64,000 bases of DNA from Diphasiastrum complanatum (GCA_029204225.1 CM055095.1:49796841-49860840); one strand, 5' to 3'. Positions 34,883 to 47,619 are shown, counted from the stretch's first letter. Numbers and translations are program-made. The notes: a model not told the origin generated them from the letters alone.

Positions 34883-35465
34883 AGAGCTCTACGAGAGTTC
34901 TGATGATTATCAAGATTTTTTTGATTTTTTACAAGGGTTTTTTGAATATTTTATGGTTTTTCTCTGATTTCAAGATCTGCTTAGAACTAACTCTCGCAGA
35001 CTTCTATGTAGATCTGAGACAATACCCTGGAGTTGTTGTCAGTCAGTCATGCGAGGGTTGGTTCCCACTGATTTTGGAGAAAACAAAATCTGATGAGAAT
35101 TTTGCCTCTTTTCCCTCCAAAATACAGATTGGAGTGTTTTTATGGATTTTTCAAGGTTTTTGGCTAGATGTCAAGCCCTCTTAGAGGTTGTTTAGGGCCA
35201 ACCCTATCCAACTTGTCACTCTAAAGTAGCATATTGGATGTAAGGAAAATCATAGATATGAAACATTTGCATGATTATAACTTCTTGATCTAGCCCCATC
35301 TCATACCATCTTCAGTTTGATTCCAACTTCTTGCACATACCTTACATAATTCATTGCTTTTCATAGTAGGACAACAATCAAACTCTTTCTTCTTTTCTAT
35401 ATTTTAAGCTCATAGGAAATTACATGATTTTGTCCATGATCTCATCAAGTAGCACTTAGCACCAG
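34883..35465. other. No gene; gypsy-LTR-like motifs
   Basis: Contains CTACGAGAGTT, AACTCTCGCAGA and GCGAGGGTTGG, which recur in the gypsy E 3' region (26,910-27,150). It may be a fragment of that LTR. The segment before 35,466 (ATTACATGATTTTGTCCATG) repeats at about 36,865-36,884, on the other side of copia L. Confidence 0.4.
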
Positions 35466-35470
35466 ATAAC

Positions 35471-35733
35471 TGTCAACAATCAGATATGCAACATCAAGCA
35501 TTCACCATAAGCATTCACCACAAGAAGGCGGAAGAAGAACACGCACAATCACACTATCACTCTACAGCATATTGAATGTAAAATGTACAAATAAACCTTG
35601 AACCCCTGATAGAAAGAGAAGACCTACGAGCAGACTAATAGACTACTCTATGGCTAATGACAGCTGGTCACAACTGTCAACATTAATGTACCTCGTAAAC
35701 AGTAACAATGAAGTTTATCATTGATTTCTAACA
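35471..35733 (-). repeat. 3' LTR of copia L (263 bp)
   Basis: On the minus strand TGTTAGAAATCAATG ... GATTGTTGACA, TG...CA ends. The polypurine tract GAGGGAGAG lies at 35,734-35,742. Confidence 0.85.
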
Positions 35734-35742
35734 CTCTCCCTC

Positions 35743-36606
35743 AATGATAAAATTATATTCTTCTATTCCTAATAGAGTACGAAACCTCTCAAATTTACAT
35801 CTACCTAATGACTTAGTAAAAATATCTGCCATTTGATTTTCAGATTTACAAAAAACAAGATCAATGGCTCCATCAAGAATCTTCTCTCGAACAAAATGGT
35901 AGTGTATTTCGATATGCTTGGTTTGAGCATGTAAAACTGGATTTTTGGCAAGGTGAATTCAATTTTGATTATCGCAAGATCTAGTAGTCGCATCCACCTG
36001 TGGTTGACCTAAATCCACAAGCAATCTTCGTAACCATATCGCTTCTTGTGTAGGATTGTTGAGTGCTCGATATTCAGCTTTCGTCGATGATAAGGCTACT
36101 ATAGGTTGCTTTTTGCTGCTCCATGAAATTGCAGCTGTACCATAACTGCATGTATGACCACTGGTAGATTTTCTGTCATCAATATTACCTGCAAAATTGA
36201 CATCTGTATAACCTACAAACATTGGCGTTTTAGGCTGATCACACTTCAAACCAAAATTCAATGTCCCTCGAATGTCTCTGAGAATACGTTTAGCAGACTT
36301 CCAGTGTGCTTGACTAAAATCTTGCATAAATTGACTAACAACACCAACAACATAAGAAATATCAGGTCGTGTGTGTGTCAAATAAATCAAACTACCCACC
36401 AGTTGTCTATACAAATAAGCATCCACTTTCTTAGATTTATCATATGCAATAAGCTTCATGTTGACATCCATAGGTGTTCTCAAAGGCTTACAAACCTGCA
36501 TATTGAACTTATAAAGCAAATCTCGTGCATATTTGCTTTGTGTAAGAAAGACCATGTCTTCCTTTTGCCATACTTCAATGCCAAGACAATATGCAACATC
36601 AAGCAT
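35743..36606 (-). pseudogene. Copia L partial RT and RNase H
   Basis: The frame begins in the LTR (MLDVA) and continues YCLGIEVWQ, KYARDLLYKFNM, GSLIYLTHTRPDISY, YTDVNFAGN, DDRKSTSGHTCSYG and ALSSTKAEYRAL, then RRLLVDLG. After a stop at about 35,959 it resumes with the TKHIEI / ADIFTK-like end in another frame to about 35,750. These are standard RT C-terminal and RNase H motifs. The YVDD active site is not included. Confidence 0.88.
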
Positions 36607-36841
36607 TCACCATAAGCATTCACCACAAGAAGGCGGAAGAAGAACACGCACAATCACACTATCACTCTACAGCAACATACTGAATGTAAAATGTACAAAT
36701 AAACCTTGAACCTCTAATAGAGAGAGAAGACATACGAGTAGACTAATAGACTACCCTACGGCTAATGACAGCTGGTCACAGCTGTCAACATTAATGTACC
36801 TCGTAAACAGTAACAATGAAGTTTATCATTGATTTCTAACA
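36589..36841 (-). repeat. 5' LTR of copia L, 3' end deleted
   Basis: About 250 bases matching the 3' LTR, from TGTTAGAAATC at 36,841 down to GCATAT at 36,589, where it joins RT directly. Confidence 0.85.
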
Positions 36842-36846
36842 ATAAC

Positions 36847-37744
36847 ACGTCTGGAGTGGACAAAATTACATGATTTTGTCCATGATCTCAGGTATCACTT
36901 TGCACCATATAACTCATTTCTAGAGTGGATAACTTTGCATTGGATAACACGTCTAATTTTGCATGCAAAGTTAAATTTTGGTAATTAATCAAGAAAGCAA
37001 ATACAATTTTGAACTCAACCATAGTTATACTCATACGAAAAATTGTGTTTCAATTTTTCAGGTTGACAAAAAGCAAATATCCCTGGCTATTACTAGCTTG
37101 TTCACATCATATGGTCTTTTTAAGCATTCACAAAATTATATAGCTAAATAACAAAATGAATGGTACTCTAATCATATCTAAAAGTGTTCACTTGAAAGCT
37201 CAAAGCTTCTTGTCAAAGTTCTAGAAATCTTGCAGATAAGTTTTAAGCATGTAGAAGTTGACGTAGAATTAAATGAAAAACTAGAGAATAAGGGAAAATA
37301 AGGCTTTTTGAAGAGCTAAGAATTTTACAAGAAAAGGTTGGCTTGGATGGGTCCTCCAAGAACATCAGATGCTATTGTCGTAAGGTTAGGAACTACATAT
37401 AGTTAGCAAAGAGTGAGCTGCCCTCTACTCTCTCTTTTTAATTTCATCAAGTACAATATTTTGAAAAAATACCTTGCAATTGCTGATATACAAGGATAGG
37501 ATGCTTATCTAAAACAACAAAGGCATTGTTCAAGCCTTTCAAAATCTTTTTCTTTTTCTTTCAAATCTGAAAAGTCTTAATGTAAGCAATTGTCACCATT
37601 ATCCAAGTCTACACCATCTTTCGTGAAGACTTTGGACAATTTGGTGGTAAAAAAATCCCCAAAGTTGGATGCAATAGGAAAAAAAGAAATAATGAGGTAG
37701 TGCGGCCCTTTTTTTTTGAATGACCTATGGTACTAAAGAGGAGC
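36847..37744. other. No gene supported
   Basis: AT-rich. The first 70 bases duplicate the sequence left of copia L (ATTACATGATTTTGTCCATG and GCACCATATAAC), so copia L sits inside an older tandem duplication. A possible upstream LINE piece near 37,200-37,430 is too weak to call. Confidence 0.45.
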
Positions 37745-38250
37745 TACCTTGCCTCCTTTCGTAATGTAAGGCTTAATTAAGCTTTACCCCTAAGAAGTCT
37801 CAGCTTGTTAAAGCTGGAGACTACAAACCTTTCACAATGCTTGATTACTCTTGTAAGATATTAGATGAAGAAATTGCCAAGAGGTTGGCTCCAATGATCA
37901 AAAAAGTTCTACGAAAGAGAATAATCTGGAATTTGGGAAGCGAGATATATTGTAGACAACATTCTGACATCTAAACAACTCTTAATATATCTTCAAAACA
38001 CAACTTAGACTACATCTTTACTATAATAAGGTCTAGTAAAATATTTGATGGGATGTCCTGGCTATTCTTTAATTCGCTTTGGAAAAGGATTGGTTTTACT
38101 ATTGATCTCATTGACAATATCAGAGATTTTAAAAAGTCTTTTTAAAATTGCAGATTTATGGCACTGATGCTTTTTCATTTTCAATAGTGGAAGACATGGG
38201 AGCCCCCAGTCTCCTATTTGCTTTGGCTACTTCAACTTTATCAGGCCCAT
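37745..38250 (+). pseudogene. LINE (L1-type) reverse-transcriptase fragment
   Basis: Three frames together show the RT signature: AGDYKPFTMLDYSCKILDEE and AKRLAPMIKKVL (compare the plant LINE 'NYRPISLLNTDYKIL...ANRLKP'), then GARYIVDNILTSKQLL, then KIFDGMSWLFFNSLWKRIGF (compare 'KAFDxVSWxFLFxxLxxxGF'). GAPSLLFALA near 38,190 matches the 'GCPLSPLLFALA' block. Frameshifts and stops are frequent. It lies in the 3' flank of the CBP80 gene, in opposite orientation. Confidence 0.65.
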
Positions 38251-39393
38251 GACGAAAAGAAAAGTTTTTTTTAAGGGTGGACTATGGAAATTGTCCGGAG
38301 TTATTTTGCCAGTAATGCTGGTTTTAAGTTTAATTAGAGAAAAAGTTTTTGAACTACTAGTTATTTGAGCTGCACGAGTTTTATAATGCTTTGATTCTCT
38401 TACTTCAACATAAAGAGAAGCCAAACTGTTTAGATAAATATGACATTGATGTGATCAAGAAGAAGCTATGAAAGCTTGGGATTCCAATTAAAATTCCAGT
38501 TAAAATACTGACACAACTCCTGTTTGCTTCTGGAGTTCTCATTATCAAACATATGTTGCAAGACAGCATGGAGAAAGTATTACATAAATGATCAACCATT
38601 GATGTTGAATTGTTCTTTGCATCAATCAAAAGTCGATTTGAGTAAATATGTAGATCTTAATTCACATCAAAGATCTTAACATCCAAATAAGAGTATGATC
38701 AGTAAATGTGCTAAACCAAAACTGTTTTGCCTAGTATTACAACTGAAGCTGGTACTCAGTTTCTGCTACTTCTGTCACAATTCTCATGTTGCAGAAGCTA
38801 CTTTTCGTACTAATGAGGTACAAAATTGCTTGCTGATTCGCCCCTGGACCATTAAAAGACTTGGCAACGATATTCAAACTCTTAAACATGGTGTGCTGAA
38901 ACTTGGATCACCTTCAGTATATTTCTCACCTTCTTAGGTAATTTACAATCCGAGAAGGGAACAATGTGCGAGCCACTTTTGTCCTGACCACTCATTTTAG
39001 TGGCAACAGATTGAGTCGTCCACGATCTGGTAAATCTGAAGTTTTGCTGCAGCCTATACACTTCGTGATTGTGATACAACATCAATGACATGTTTCAAAA
39101 CACCAAGACTAGTTTGGCAAACTCGTTACTCTCATACAGCCATTGCCGTATAAATATAGATGAAAAATTCAGGCTTTGCTAGCTTACGATATGAACAAAA
39201 AGCTCAAAATATCCTCTTGAAAGCTCTCCAAATGCATAATGACAGAAACTCCATATACTCTTTGCCAAAAGTAGGGTTGTTTCATGATGGGACTTTTATA
39301 AGACATCAAACTTTAATCCCATTATTCCCATGCCAGGATGCCGGTGCACTTACACAAATGCTTACTCAAACATTAGCTTGAAAAAAATTGAAT
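38251..39393. other. 3' flank of CBP80/ABH1; no other gene seen
   Basis: Expected to hold the 3' untranslated region and terminator of the minus-strand gene. AATAAA on the minus strand occurs at 39,393-39,398, overlapping the stop codon. Any real polyadenylation site must be further down and cannot be fixed by eye. Confidence 0.4.
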
Positions 39394-42300
39394 TTATTCC
39401 TGAGGACGGTTTAAGCCAGAATACAATGCTTTTACAACGGATGGATGAACATCGTCACCTAGGACCTCAGCATCAAGTCTTTCTGCTAGTAGCCAGACCT
39501 GCAAAAGAAAAGAGAAGGCACACACCAAAAAGGTAATAGGGGGTGAGAAACTTGGTAGCCAAGGCCTAGACTTTTGTAACTTAGTTATAGATTGACTCGC
39601 CAAGCCTTGACTATTGAAAGAAATAGGGTGCATTGCACGGTTGCAGTACATCGACATGAACCAGTACAACTTCAGCAACGGGTTAGAACATCAAAGCTAA
39701 AGCAGAATGCGTCTTTATAATGCTAAGTTGTGCAACAGATATGGTCCCTAATGAGTCTAAGTTTGCACCACCTATTGAAGAGTGAATAAATGTTGTGTTT
39801 CAGACCTCGGCTGAATAATGCCGAGCAATAGCCTGGAGTTGCTCAAGAGTGCAAGTCTGCCATTGTAGCTGCTCTTCAGCTTGTGAATCTCGTTGCTTAG
39901 GAGCTCCATTGCTTCTTAGACGCTTGTGCCTGTAAAAAGCTCATTCTTGACAATAAGTGCAAATGATGAAAATACACTTCATATGCAGTTTTCTTTACAG
40001 GGAACACATATGATCTTTAGAATGAGCTAGGAATAGGAAACATGGGATCAGCACCCCCAAGCACAAAAAAGAAATGGTCTATTTACCTCTGATTTCTTCT
40101 TTCACCATCAATGTTGCTTTCATCTACTTCAATTTCTGAGGCACCCTCTACATCCATTGTCTCCTCAGTACTTAGTCCCTCATTTTCATTCACTAATATG
40201 TGTTGTGTAATGACAGATGCAAAACTCTGAAAGATCAAGATAAAAAGACCCTGCAACAAGAGATACACTATTTTAGCAAATGCTACAAAAACCTTAGCTA
40301 CACGCAGCAGATGCTTTAGTGTGGGACAAAACATATACCCCTTAAAGAGTATATAAAATTAATAAATACATGAAAGAGGACCTATCAAACAATAAGTCTG
40401 AAAGGGATAGGGTCTAGATAAACTGCATATTTCACGACTGCAGAGAAGAATAAAACTCTGAGTTTCACATAATAAGCTAGCAATTGGCTAATGTATCTAA
40501 TTTTTAACAATTGAGCAAAATGCACACTACAGCATGTCCCTCCCTTGACAGACAAGAACTCTGATGAATCTGCTTAAAAGACTTGCTCCTAGAATAATTC
40601 AATTGTTGACGGAGTTTGTTTGACAGAAATTTAGAGTGCTAATATTTCCGTGGCTTGATGTATCTGAGATACAATTTAATCTAAACTGAAAGTTTAAGCT
40701 TTTGAAGCTAAGTAATTTGTACACTGTTTAATTGAGTGGAAGTTCATCCTGAGTGTCAGCTCACTAGCAAGAGAGCTGAGCACTTGATAAAGGTTGCCTA
40801 CCGGGGAACGGCCACATTAAATTAATGAGATTATGAACTTATGTTGCAATTATTCTATTGTAATATCATGCCCTCCCCCTCTCATGCCCTCCCCCTCTCG
40901 CCAAAAACATTTTCGAAAAACATAAGTAGTCTGCAGTAGCTGCAAAGCAAAGTCAGCATATTTCAGATATTATCAGTTTCCTGTGCTCCTTTTCAATTTC
41001 TCTCCAAAATAGCGGGGCCTAAAAATTTCATAGGACCTTCAACTTATTTGATCTAATAGCATCTTGTGAAAACAGAGCTCATATGTACAGCACAGTGGCT
41101 TCTACATGTAGTGGGTTCTAGCTTATCCTAACTCACCAACTTCCAACTTTCCCAAATTTCACAAGCTTAAGCGAGCGCTAGTGTCAGCTCTGACCTGGAG
41201 ACTCCCAAACTAGACTATCGAGTTCCATATTCATCTAGATGCCTCCAAATATGCAATTGGGAGTGACTTAACTTAGCCAGGGAAGTTTTAAAAAAATTAC
41301 CCAATGTACTTTGCTAGTCAGCAATTGATCTAGGTTGAGATCAATTATACTACTACTGAGCGAGGCTTTAGCCATGGTGTATACTGTTAATAAGTATCAA
41401 CACTATTTATTGGCTAACCCCTTTGTATTTTTCATTGATCATATCTGAAAATACAAAAAGGATAAGCTTTTACATCTATAACACTTTAGAGCTGTCCATT
41501 ATCACATGTTAACTAAGTTACCTACAGATGATTCTTACCTCTTGTTCATATAATGCTCGTGCAAGGAGAGCTTCTTTTGCTTCTAAAGATTCCTGATTTG
41601 AAGTCTCCTTTTCTTTTTTTTTATCCAGCATAGACCTAGCAAACTCCACCTTAGCTGTAGCATGCACACGGGAATCCTCAGAACTGGAGGTTTCTAGCAA
41701 ACCCTGTGCAGTTTCCAGGTTAGTCTGGGCTTTAACTGTAGCTGCAATTGCCTCTTCATGGTATTTCCTAGCCGAGATTACCTCTTTCCTCAGATCACTA
41801 GTGCGACTAGTTGTCTTACTCAAGGCATTTTGAAGTACCTGCCAATCAAACGTTAAACCTTGTAAACTAATCAGGAGCACATATGCTCACATAGATTCAC
41901 CAAAGCAAAAATGTGCTATCTGATGCTCCATGCGTGAGCATGTAAATTACCTCCCACACCCGATCTGATGTGTGAAAGCTCTGCAAATTGGCTTCTGAGA
42001 AGACCCACTTTACAATTGCTAGATTTGACAGTAGCCGATAACCCATCATACGATCAATGACAATGGCTGTCATCTGAGAAGAATTTTTCCAAAATCTTGC
42101 AACTGCCTCAACCACCACAACTTGCCATGTCTGATCAATGGCGAGCTTGCTTACGAGTTGACCATATTTTTCAAGTACTGTCACCAAATGTGTGAAGCTC
42201 TTCGACCCAACATGGAGCAAACACTGCACCACAACCTCAATTGCAAGTTCATGGTTTGACATCATCTTGCCTTCTATCCATGCTTGAATTTCTCGAACTG

Positions 42301-44638
42301 TCTTTTTTGCTTTAATCATACTAAGGAGCTCAGTAGATAAAGCAAGTTCTGTTTCAGAGACATCTGGTTGCTTTCCACTGTACTTGAAGCTAGGTGTGTT
42401 TTTTGGAGGAAGAAGCCCAACAAGCTTTGGAACAGACTGGATACTCTGCACAATTTGAAGAAGATTATTACAAGACCAACTTCTGGATTTACTATTCTTC
42501 ACACACGGATACCATAACTCCAATGATTATGCAATGAACACACGGCACTGAAGGCAGATAAAGGCTAAAGATTTGGAGCACAAAGATCAAAACATGGCTA
42601 ATGGTAGTACATGTACACGTCACACGTGTCAACTTCATATTTGAACTAGAAGTGGTGTGCAAGCAAAAGTATCAGGAGAGAAGTTTCACTTTAAGTTGTC
42701 TGTATGGCAAATACCTACAGAGTGAATCTTATCAGATGCCAATCAAAAGACAAACTTCACAACAATTCTCCCCAAACATAAGTAAACTTAACAGCTTCAA
42801 AAAAGAAATTAGTTCCGAATCAAAGCACGAAATTGATTACACTACGTATTGTAACACTTCAGATTCTCCACATTGGTCTCAACAATTAAAAGAAAAATCT
42901 ACCACTTACCAGTTTAATTTTTTCCCAATACGCTAACCGCACCTCCTTTTCTAGAACTTCCTGAGCAAAAACACGATGTTGCGACCATTTTGGCTGATCT
43001 AGTACATATGCCCATTCTTCCCAAGGCCAGACAAACTGAAAGTTGGACCTGGTTTTAGTGCATAACGTCCATCAATGGATGATATAGTTTATGTAGCCTG
43101 AGAAGAAGCATGCTAATGTTTAAAGTATGACAATCAGCTTAAAATCTTCACATTTAAGCAAAAAAAAACTGTTCGTATTTTTAGCTCTGCAGTATCCTTC
43201 AAGAGAACAGGGGCATGTCATAAATTCGGTTTTCTTTTGTTTCCTCCTGTGATTGGGCTTGCCGTCCTCTCCGACCAAAAGCACTGGGATTGAAAGCTTG
43301 CTCATGTCATCACTTAAAAGTTATAGCACAAAAGTGGTTTACTGCAAACTTAACTTACTACAAACTCATATATAATGAACCATAGAGAACTCTTATTGAT
43401 TGAAGCTATATTTGAATCAATACATTGAAGGATAAAGCCAAAATCAAAGATACAAGATAGAGATTCTGGATTGTCATGGATTAAAGCCATTGAGGTTCTA
43501 GAATATGTCTAGACGATGTAACCATCAGATAGTCCAGGATAATGAGGGCACTAACTAATAAATATCCCTTCCTATCAAGCAAACAGCGGACAAGCGACAA
43601 TTGGTGAGCTGTGACCCACTTATCTCATCCGATAGGCAATAAAATAAATACGATGCATAGCAGGTACCTAGATATTTACGGGTTGTAGTATGTCCCCACA
43701 CTTTTCAGATAAGCAATAGGCAGGCAGGTAACCATAAGCCAGCACAGAAATGATAAGTTGATTTTTTTCGGAGGCTGGCAGGTAACATTCGCTTACAAGT
43801 TGCAACAGGAGCCATAATTTAATGAGTTGTGCTTTCGGGAATTTAAAAAAAAGCCCAAAGATGAGTTATGCAAAATAAGGATAGTGAAATGCTGTCAGGC
43901 CATTAAGAATCAAAGCCCATTGGCCAAGTATGTCAATTGTTTGGAACCAGGGGCCTGCCAGCAGCTTTGTGGGATGGCGTAACGAAGCTATTTGTAGTCC
44001 CAGGCATGGAGGCAAGTGATTATGGCACTTGACAGCCCAAACATGTTACTTGTAGAATTGGGAACATGTGGGCCCAAAACCAAGAGTCCTAAAAGTCCAC
44101 AGAAGGAAAATAGTTGGGAGGAGCTTATATATCTACACAATTCTCATTACGGTTACCTACAATTAACTTACTTAGATGGCAATCTACAAGTATTACAGGT
44201 TAAATTCGCTTGGCATATGTCGTTTTTTACTATGACTAGTGCAGATGCAAAAACAAGTCATTCCAAACTTTATTCACCCTAAGAGGAAAATAAAAATTGA
44301 CATACAAGTGATGCGAGAGCCATTGGATAAGGCGCATTCGACATTCCACATCCATCTCATCTACTCTGCTAAACAGAGAACGCACTGCACCAGCTACGAC
44401 AGCAGGAAATGCACCAGGGAGGGCCTGGAAAATATTCCACAAGAAAATTAATCTGCTCTTTCATAATCATTGTACTGGAGAAAAGGAATGATGGCACGAG
44501 AAACTAGTAACAGCTAAAGAGGACTACACAAACTATTATCCTGCCATCACTTAATGCAATATTGATTACCTTGCACAAATCGATCATCACCACGGTGTAG
44601 TATATCAGTTTGAACGGCGGCTTCGGAAGAAGCAGAAG
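39394..44638 (-). CDS. ABH1: Nuclear cap-binding protein subunit 1 (CBP80/ABH1), C-terminal exons
   Basis: Large subunit of the nuclear cap-binding complex, which with CBP20 binds the m7G cap of pol II transcripts and acts in splicing, miRNA processing and export. Eight exons on the minus strand: 44570-44638, 44306-44424, 42910-43048, 41951-42445, 41539-41838, 40087-40250, 39806-39929, 39394-39498. All have GT-AG borders and compatible phases, giving about 504 residues without a stop. Recognised segments: LLLPKPPFKLIYYT, ALPGAFPAVVAGAVRSLF, FVWPWEEWAYVLDQPKW, GSKSFTHLVTVLEKYGQ, MTAIVIDRMMGYRLLSN and ESLEAKEALLARAL, in family order. These cover the middle and C-terminal MIF4G-like helical repeats. 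Plant ABH1 is about 850 residues, so roughly the first 40% is missing upstream. The exon before 44,638 was not found before gypsy J or in the rest of the window. Confidence 0.93.
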
Positions 44639-46313
44639 CTGTGAAACGAGGACTAGTTAGTTTGAATCTAAACAGGGTTGTTCTGAAAAACAAAGCACAT
44701 TATGATTAATACAACATCCATGCAAGAGAATACTTCTCGTACACTTCTTGCATGCAACCTTCTTTCCTCATAAATTTGAACACATATTTCAAGAAAGTTT
44801 ACCAGAACAACATGCTGTAACAAGAAAGGTGGAATCCAGAATCTTGTAAGAAAACTAACTGGAGTATCTAGACAGATTTTGCTGCCAGTCTTGTGAATTT
44901 CTTTTACCAAGATGGATGTGAGTGGTGAGGCTGTGTGTGCACACATGCATGGGAGGCATGTATGTCTTGAAACTGTGATAAATGCTAAAACCAGTTGCAA
45001 TTTTTGACAAAATCGCTTCAAATGAAGTAAAACAGAAAAGTCTTCGATATTCTTAGCTGTATGCCTATGTCAAATTATATACAGTCCTCTTAAATAGTAA
45101 TGAAATGTCTTTCCTATTATCTGTGAAGCCATGCAGAAAGCAACTTCATAGCATCTCAACAAACAAAGGAAATTAAGTATGGAGTGTGACTGGATGCATG
45201 TAGGACCAGATCATCATTTGAAAATAAAACCACAGGTCCAGAACTCCCGGCTCTAAATTGTTGGCGCTAATGCCTCAAGAGTGATACATAGGCCACAAGG
45301 TATCATTTTAGTTGGTCAATTGTTCAAAGACCTATGCTACCTATATCATTACTAGACCAGGAGCTTAGCAAGCATAAATTACATTACAACAAATACTAGT
45401 CTGATGACATCAATGTTCTTCATCAGCTAACACTCAGCTATATGGATGTTCTTGCGGATGTTCTGCTCATAACTCAATCTTAAAGCAATCTTTGGTTGAG
45501 GGCTTGGAATCCAACTATAGTCATCACAACCTCAAAAAAGGTAGCTACGATGATGTGAACAAAACCCTAAATTTTCAGTTGTAGCTCTTTTGATGAGGAA
45601 CCCTATACACTTCTATCCATTAGTTCATGTATATCAAAATATGAACAAAACCAGATCCAGATAGTTTGATGCATACAAGGGCATTCTTCGAGGCTGACAC
45701 TAAATAAAAGGCCAACCTTCAAGTTGAGGCTCATAGGCATCCATGTCCAAGCAAGCGAGGAGCACGTGAGCAGGCAACGAAGAGTAGCCAACTTGGATAC
45801 AAGCCTCCTCTTGTCAACATTATTCACACATGCCTAGAAAAATGACCTTAGGATTAGGCACCAACACGGACCAAGAGCTGTCTTTGGTGCCAATAGCTCC
45901 AGTGTATACAAGCGAGTCTCAATTGGCTCTATGGATGGCCAACAAGTGAGCACTCATCATTCGATGTGTGCGTTTACCTTATGAAGATTCACTTATAGGA
46001 TTCTTAACACCATGGGAAGTTGAGAGTACCCTTAACATTCTCTTCTAGCTCTAGACAGGGCTCAAGTTTCCAGCAAATTCAGAATGAAAAATTTTAACCA
46101 ATCTGACTCACGATCTGAACAGATTCCAAACTGGTTTTAAATTTCAAAAAAACAGCCTAAATTTAAAAAGGAATGAAACATATTAAATAACAACTATTTT
46201 ATAGCAACAATATTATAAATATTCGATTCAAGGTATATACAACATACTACAAAAGAAATTTCAAGTTTGGGATAACCTACAATCTTGCACAATAATCATA
46301 CAATATAAGGTTG
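44639..46313. other. No exon or element recognised; likely CBP80 intron
   Basis: If the gene is intact, this is the start of a long intron continuing past the gypsy elements. I searched both strands for the missing CBP80 segments and saw none. No transposon motif is visible. Confidence 0.45.
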
Positions 46314-46672
46314 GTCATAGGACCGCCGACACCGACGGTTGATGACTCCACATCAGAGGCACCTGAAGCCAGTCGTGACCAAGTGTGTTGCAATTGCAAC
46401 CCGGTGTACTTGCACGCAACATGTTGCATGGCACATTGGATCAACTCACCTAGCTAACCTGTTATTTGGCAGGCAGTGACTAGGTTTAGCCAGTGCCTGA
46501 CCAGTGTGGTCTTATAGCCCCATGTGTACAACGGCCATGGAGGTAGTAGTATTAGGACATTGTAATTAGGGGTCAGGAGGGGTAGAGGCTTGGTGGGCCA
46601 AGTGGATTGATCACCCATATGTCCGCCAAGTGCCCTAGGAACAGAATAGCAGGCGGTGTGCTTAAAGGCACC
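46314..46672 (+). repeat. Gypsy J 5' LTR, partial
   Basis: GTCATAGGACCGCCGACACC ... GTGCTTAAAGGC, matching 54,024-54,336 in direct orientation with about 80% similarity by eye and several indels. Both outer ends of this copy are unclear. The pair flanks the chromovirus H, as expected for LTRs of an outer element. Confidence 0.7.
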
Positions 46673-47230
46673 TATTCAAAATTGTCCACAACAAAAAGAA
46701 GCAAAAGCTAAATGTTATGCAACCGTGCAAGGATGACAGTACCTAGAATTGCCTTCAACAAGCTCAATGCTCTTTGCTACAAGGAGACGGTTTGCCCTAG
46801 ACCAATGGTAATTTTAGTTGAGGGATTTAGTTCTACAGCCCTGGTTTGTTATCTTTTCGGTTAAAGCTCAAATGCGTTTCTATTTTGATGATACAAAACT
46901 AATCAGGCTGCAAGGACGGCTGGCGAGTACAAGGTGGTGATCCTCTTGGACCATTGATTCATCCTACAATGTCATAAATTCCATGTTGGTGAAGAAGCTT
47001 AAACTTCCCAAAATACCTTCCGCTTATCAGTATACAATCGAAATGTCGGATAGGAAGGGTACAAAAACATGGGATCGCACAATCGTGCAGCTCCAAGTTA
47101 CTATACAGACGTATACGGAATCTTCAAATTTTGATTTACAAAATCTATAGTTGGCTGCCTAGCCGCATGCCAACATTTACCAAGCACTATACTAAAATGT
47201 GCCAGCCTAGTAATATATAAGTTCAAATAC
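46673..47230. other. Gypsy J interior, no coding seen
   Basis: Between the J 5' LTR and the H insertion. Expected to contain leader or gag sequence, but no frame is recognisable and no primer-binding site is obvious. Confidence 0.4.
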
Positions 47231-47235
47231 GGGGG
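47231..47235. other. Target-site duplication GGGGG, left copy of gypsy H
   Basis: GGGGG before AGTTATGG; the same run follows the 3' LTR at 53,771-53,775. Low complexity makes this weaker than ATCTT or ATAAC. Confidence 0.65.
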
Positions 47236-47592
47236 AGTTATGGACTTGGCTCATTACATCCGCCACGTTCATTCTTTTATTGTTATTATGCATAAGCAGG
47301 CCTAAGGGCCCTTTTTATTCATATACTGGCCTTGGGCCCTATTTGGTTATATTTTTAGGACTTGGTCACATTGATTGGAGTGAGGGTCGTCCTATTGGGA
47401 GGGCGCACTATTTTCCCTCCCTTTTTTGAATCCTCCATTTGATTCAGGGAGAGGGTATAAGTAGGGCAACATTGTATTCCTTTATTCAGTTTATGATAAT
47501 CGCTCCTCTTTTAGCCTCCTTAAGCATTCTCTTCCCGCTTTCTAGCTTAAGTCTTGCTTTTTAGCATAGCTAATGAATCTTAGCTTGTAACT
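47236..47592 (+). repeat. 5' LTR of gypsy H (357 bp)
   Basis: AGTTATGGACTTGG ... CTTGTAACT. It contains GGTATAAGTAGGG (TATA-like, near 47,455) inside an 85-bp block that the 3' LTR lacks. Confidence 0.85.
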
Positions 47593-47604
47593 TGGTATCA
47601 GAGC
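47593..47604 (+). other. Primer-binding site of gypsy H
   Basis: TGGTATCAGAGC directly after the LTR; initiator-Met tRNA, as used by chromoviruses and copia. Confidence 0.92.
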
Positions 47605-47619
47605 ACTTTCCTGCAGATT

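Larger units (their letters stand above)
35471..36841 (-). mobile_element. Copia L, internally deleted mini-element
   Basis: A 1,371-bp insertion flanked by the target duplication ATAAC (35,466-35,470 and 36,842-36,846). It consists of a 5' LTR remnant (36,589-36,841), a partial RT-RNase H frame, a polypurine tract and a 263-bp 3' LTR (35,471-35,733). The 5' LTR has lost its last about 20 bases and is fused straight into RT. The primer-binding site, gag, protease, integrase and catalytic RT motifs are therefore missing. LTRs remain very similar. It can only have moved in this form with help, or the deletion came later. Confidence 0.87.

Noticed and set aside
39160-39536. Plus-strand frames over the last CBP80 exon
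   Set aside because: Antisense shadows of the exon at 39,394-39,498 and its flanks.
44668-45021. Minus-strand 117-codon frame upstream of the first CBP80 exon
   Set aside because: Does not resemble the missing CBP80 segment and has Cys/Leu-rich random composition; treated as intron.
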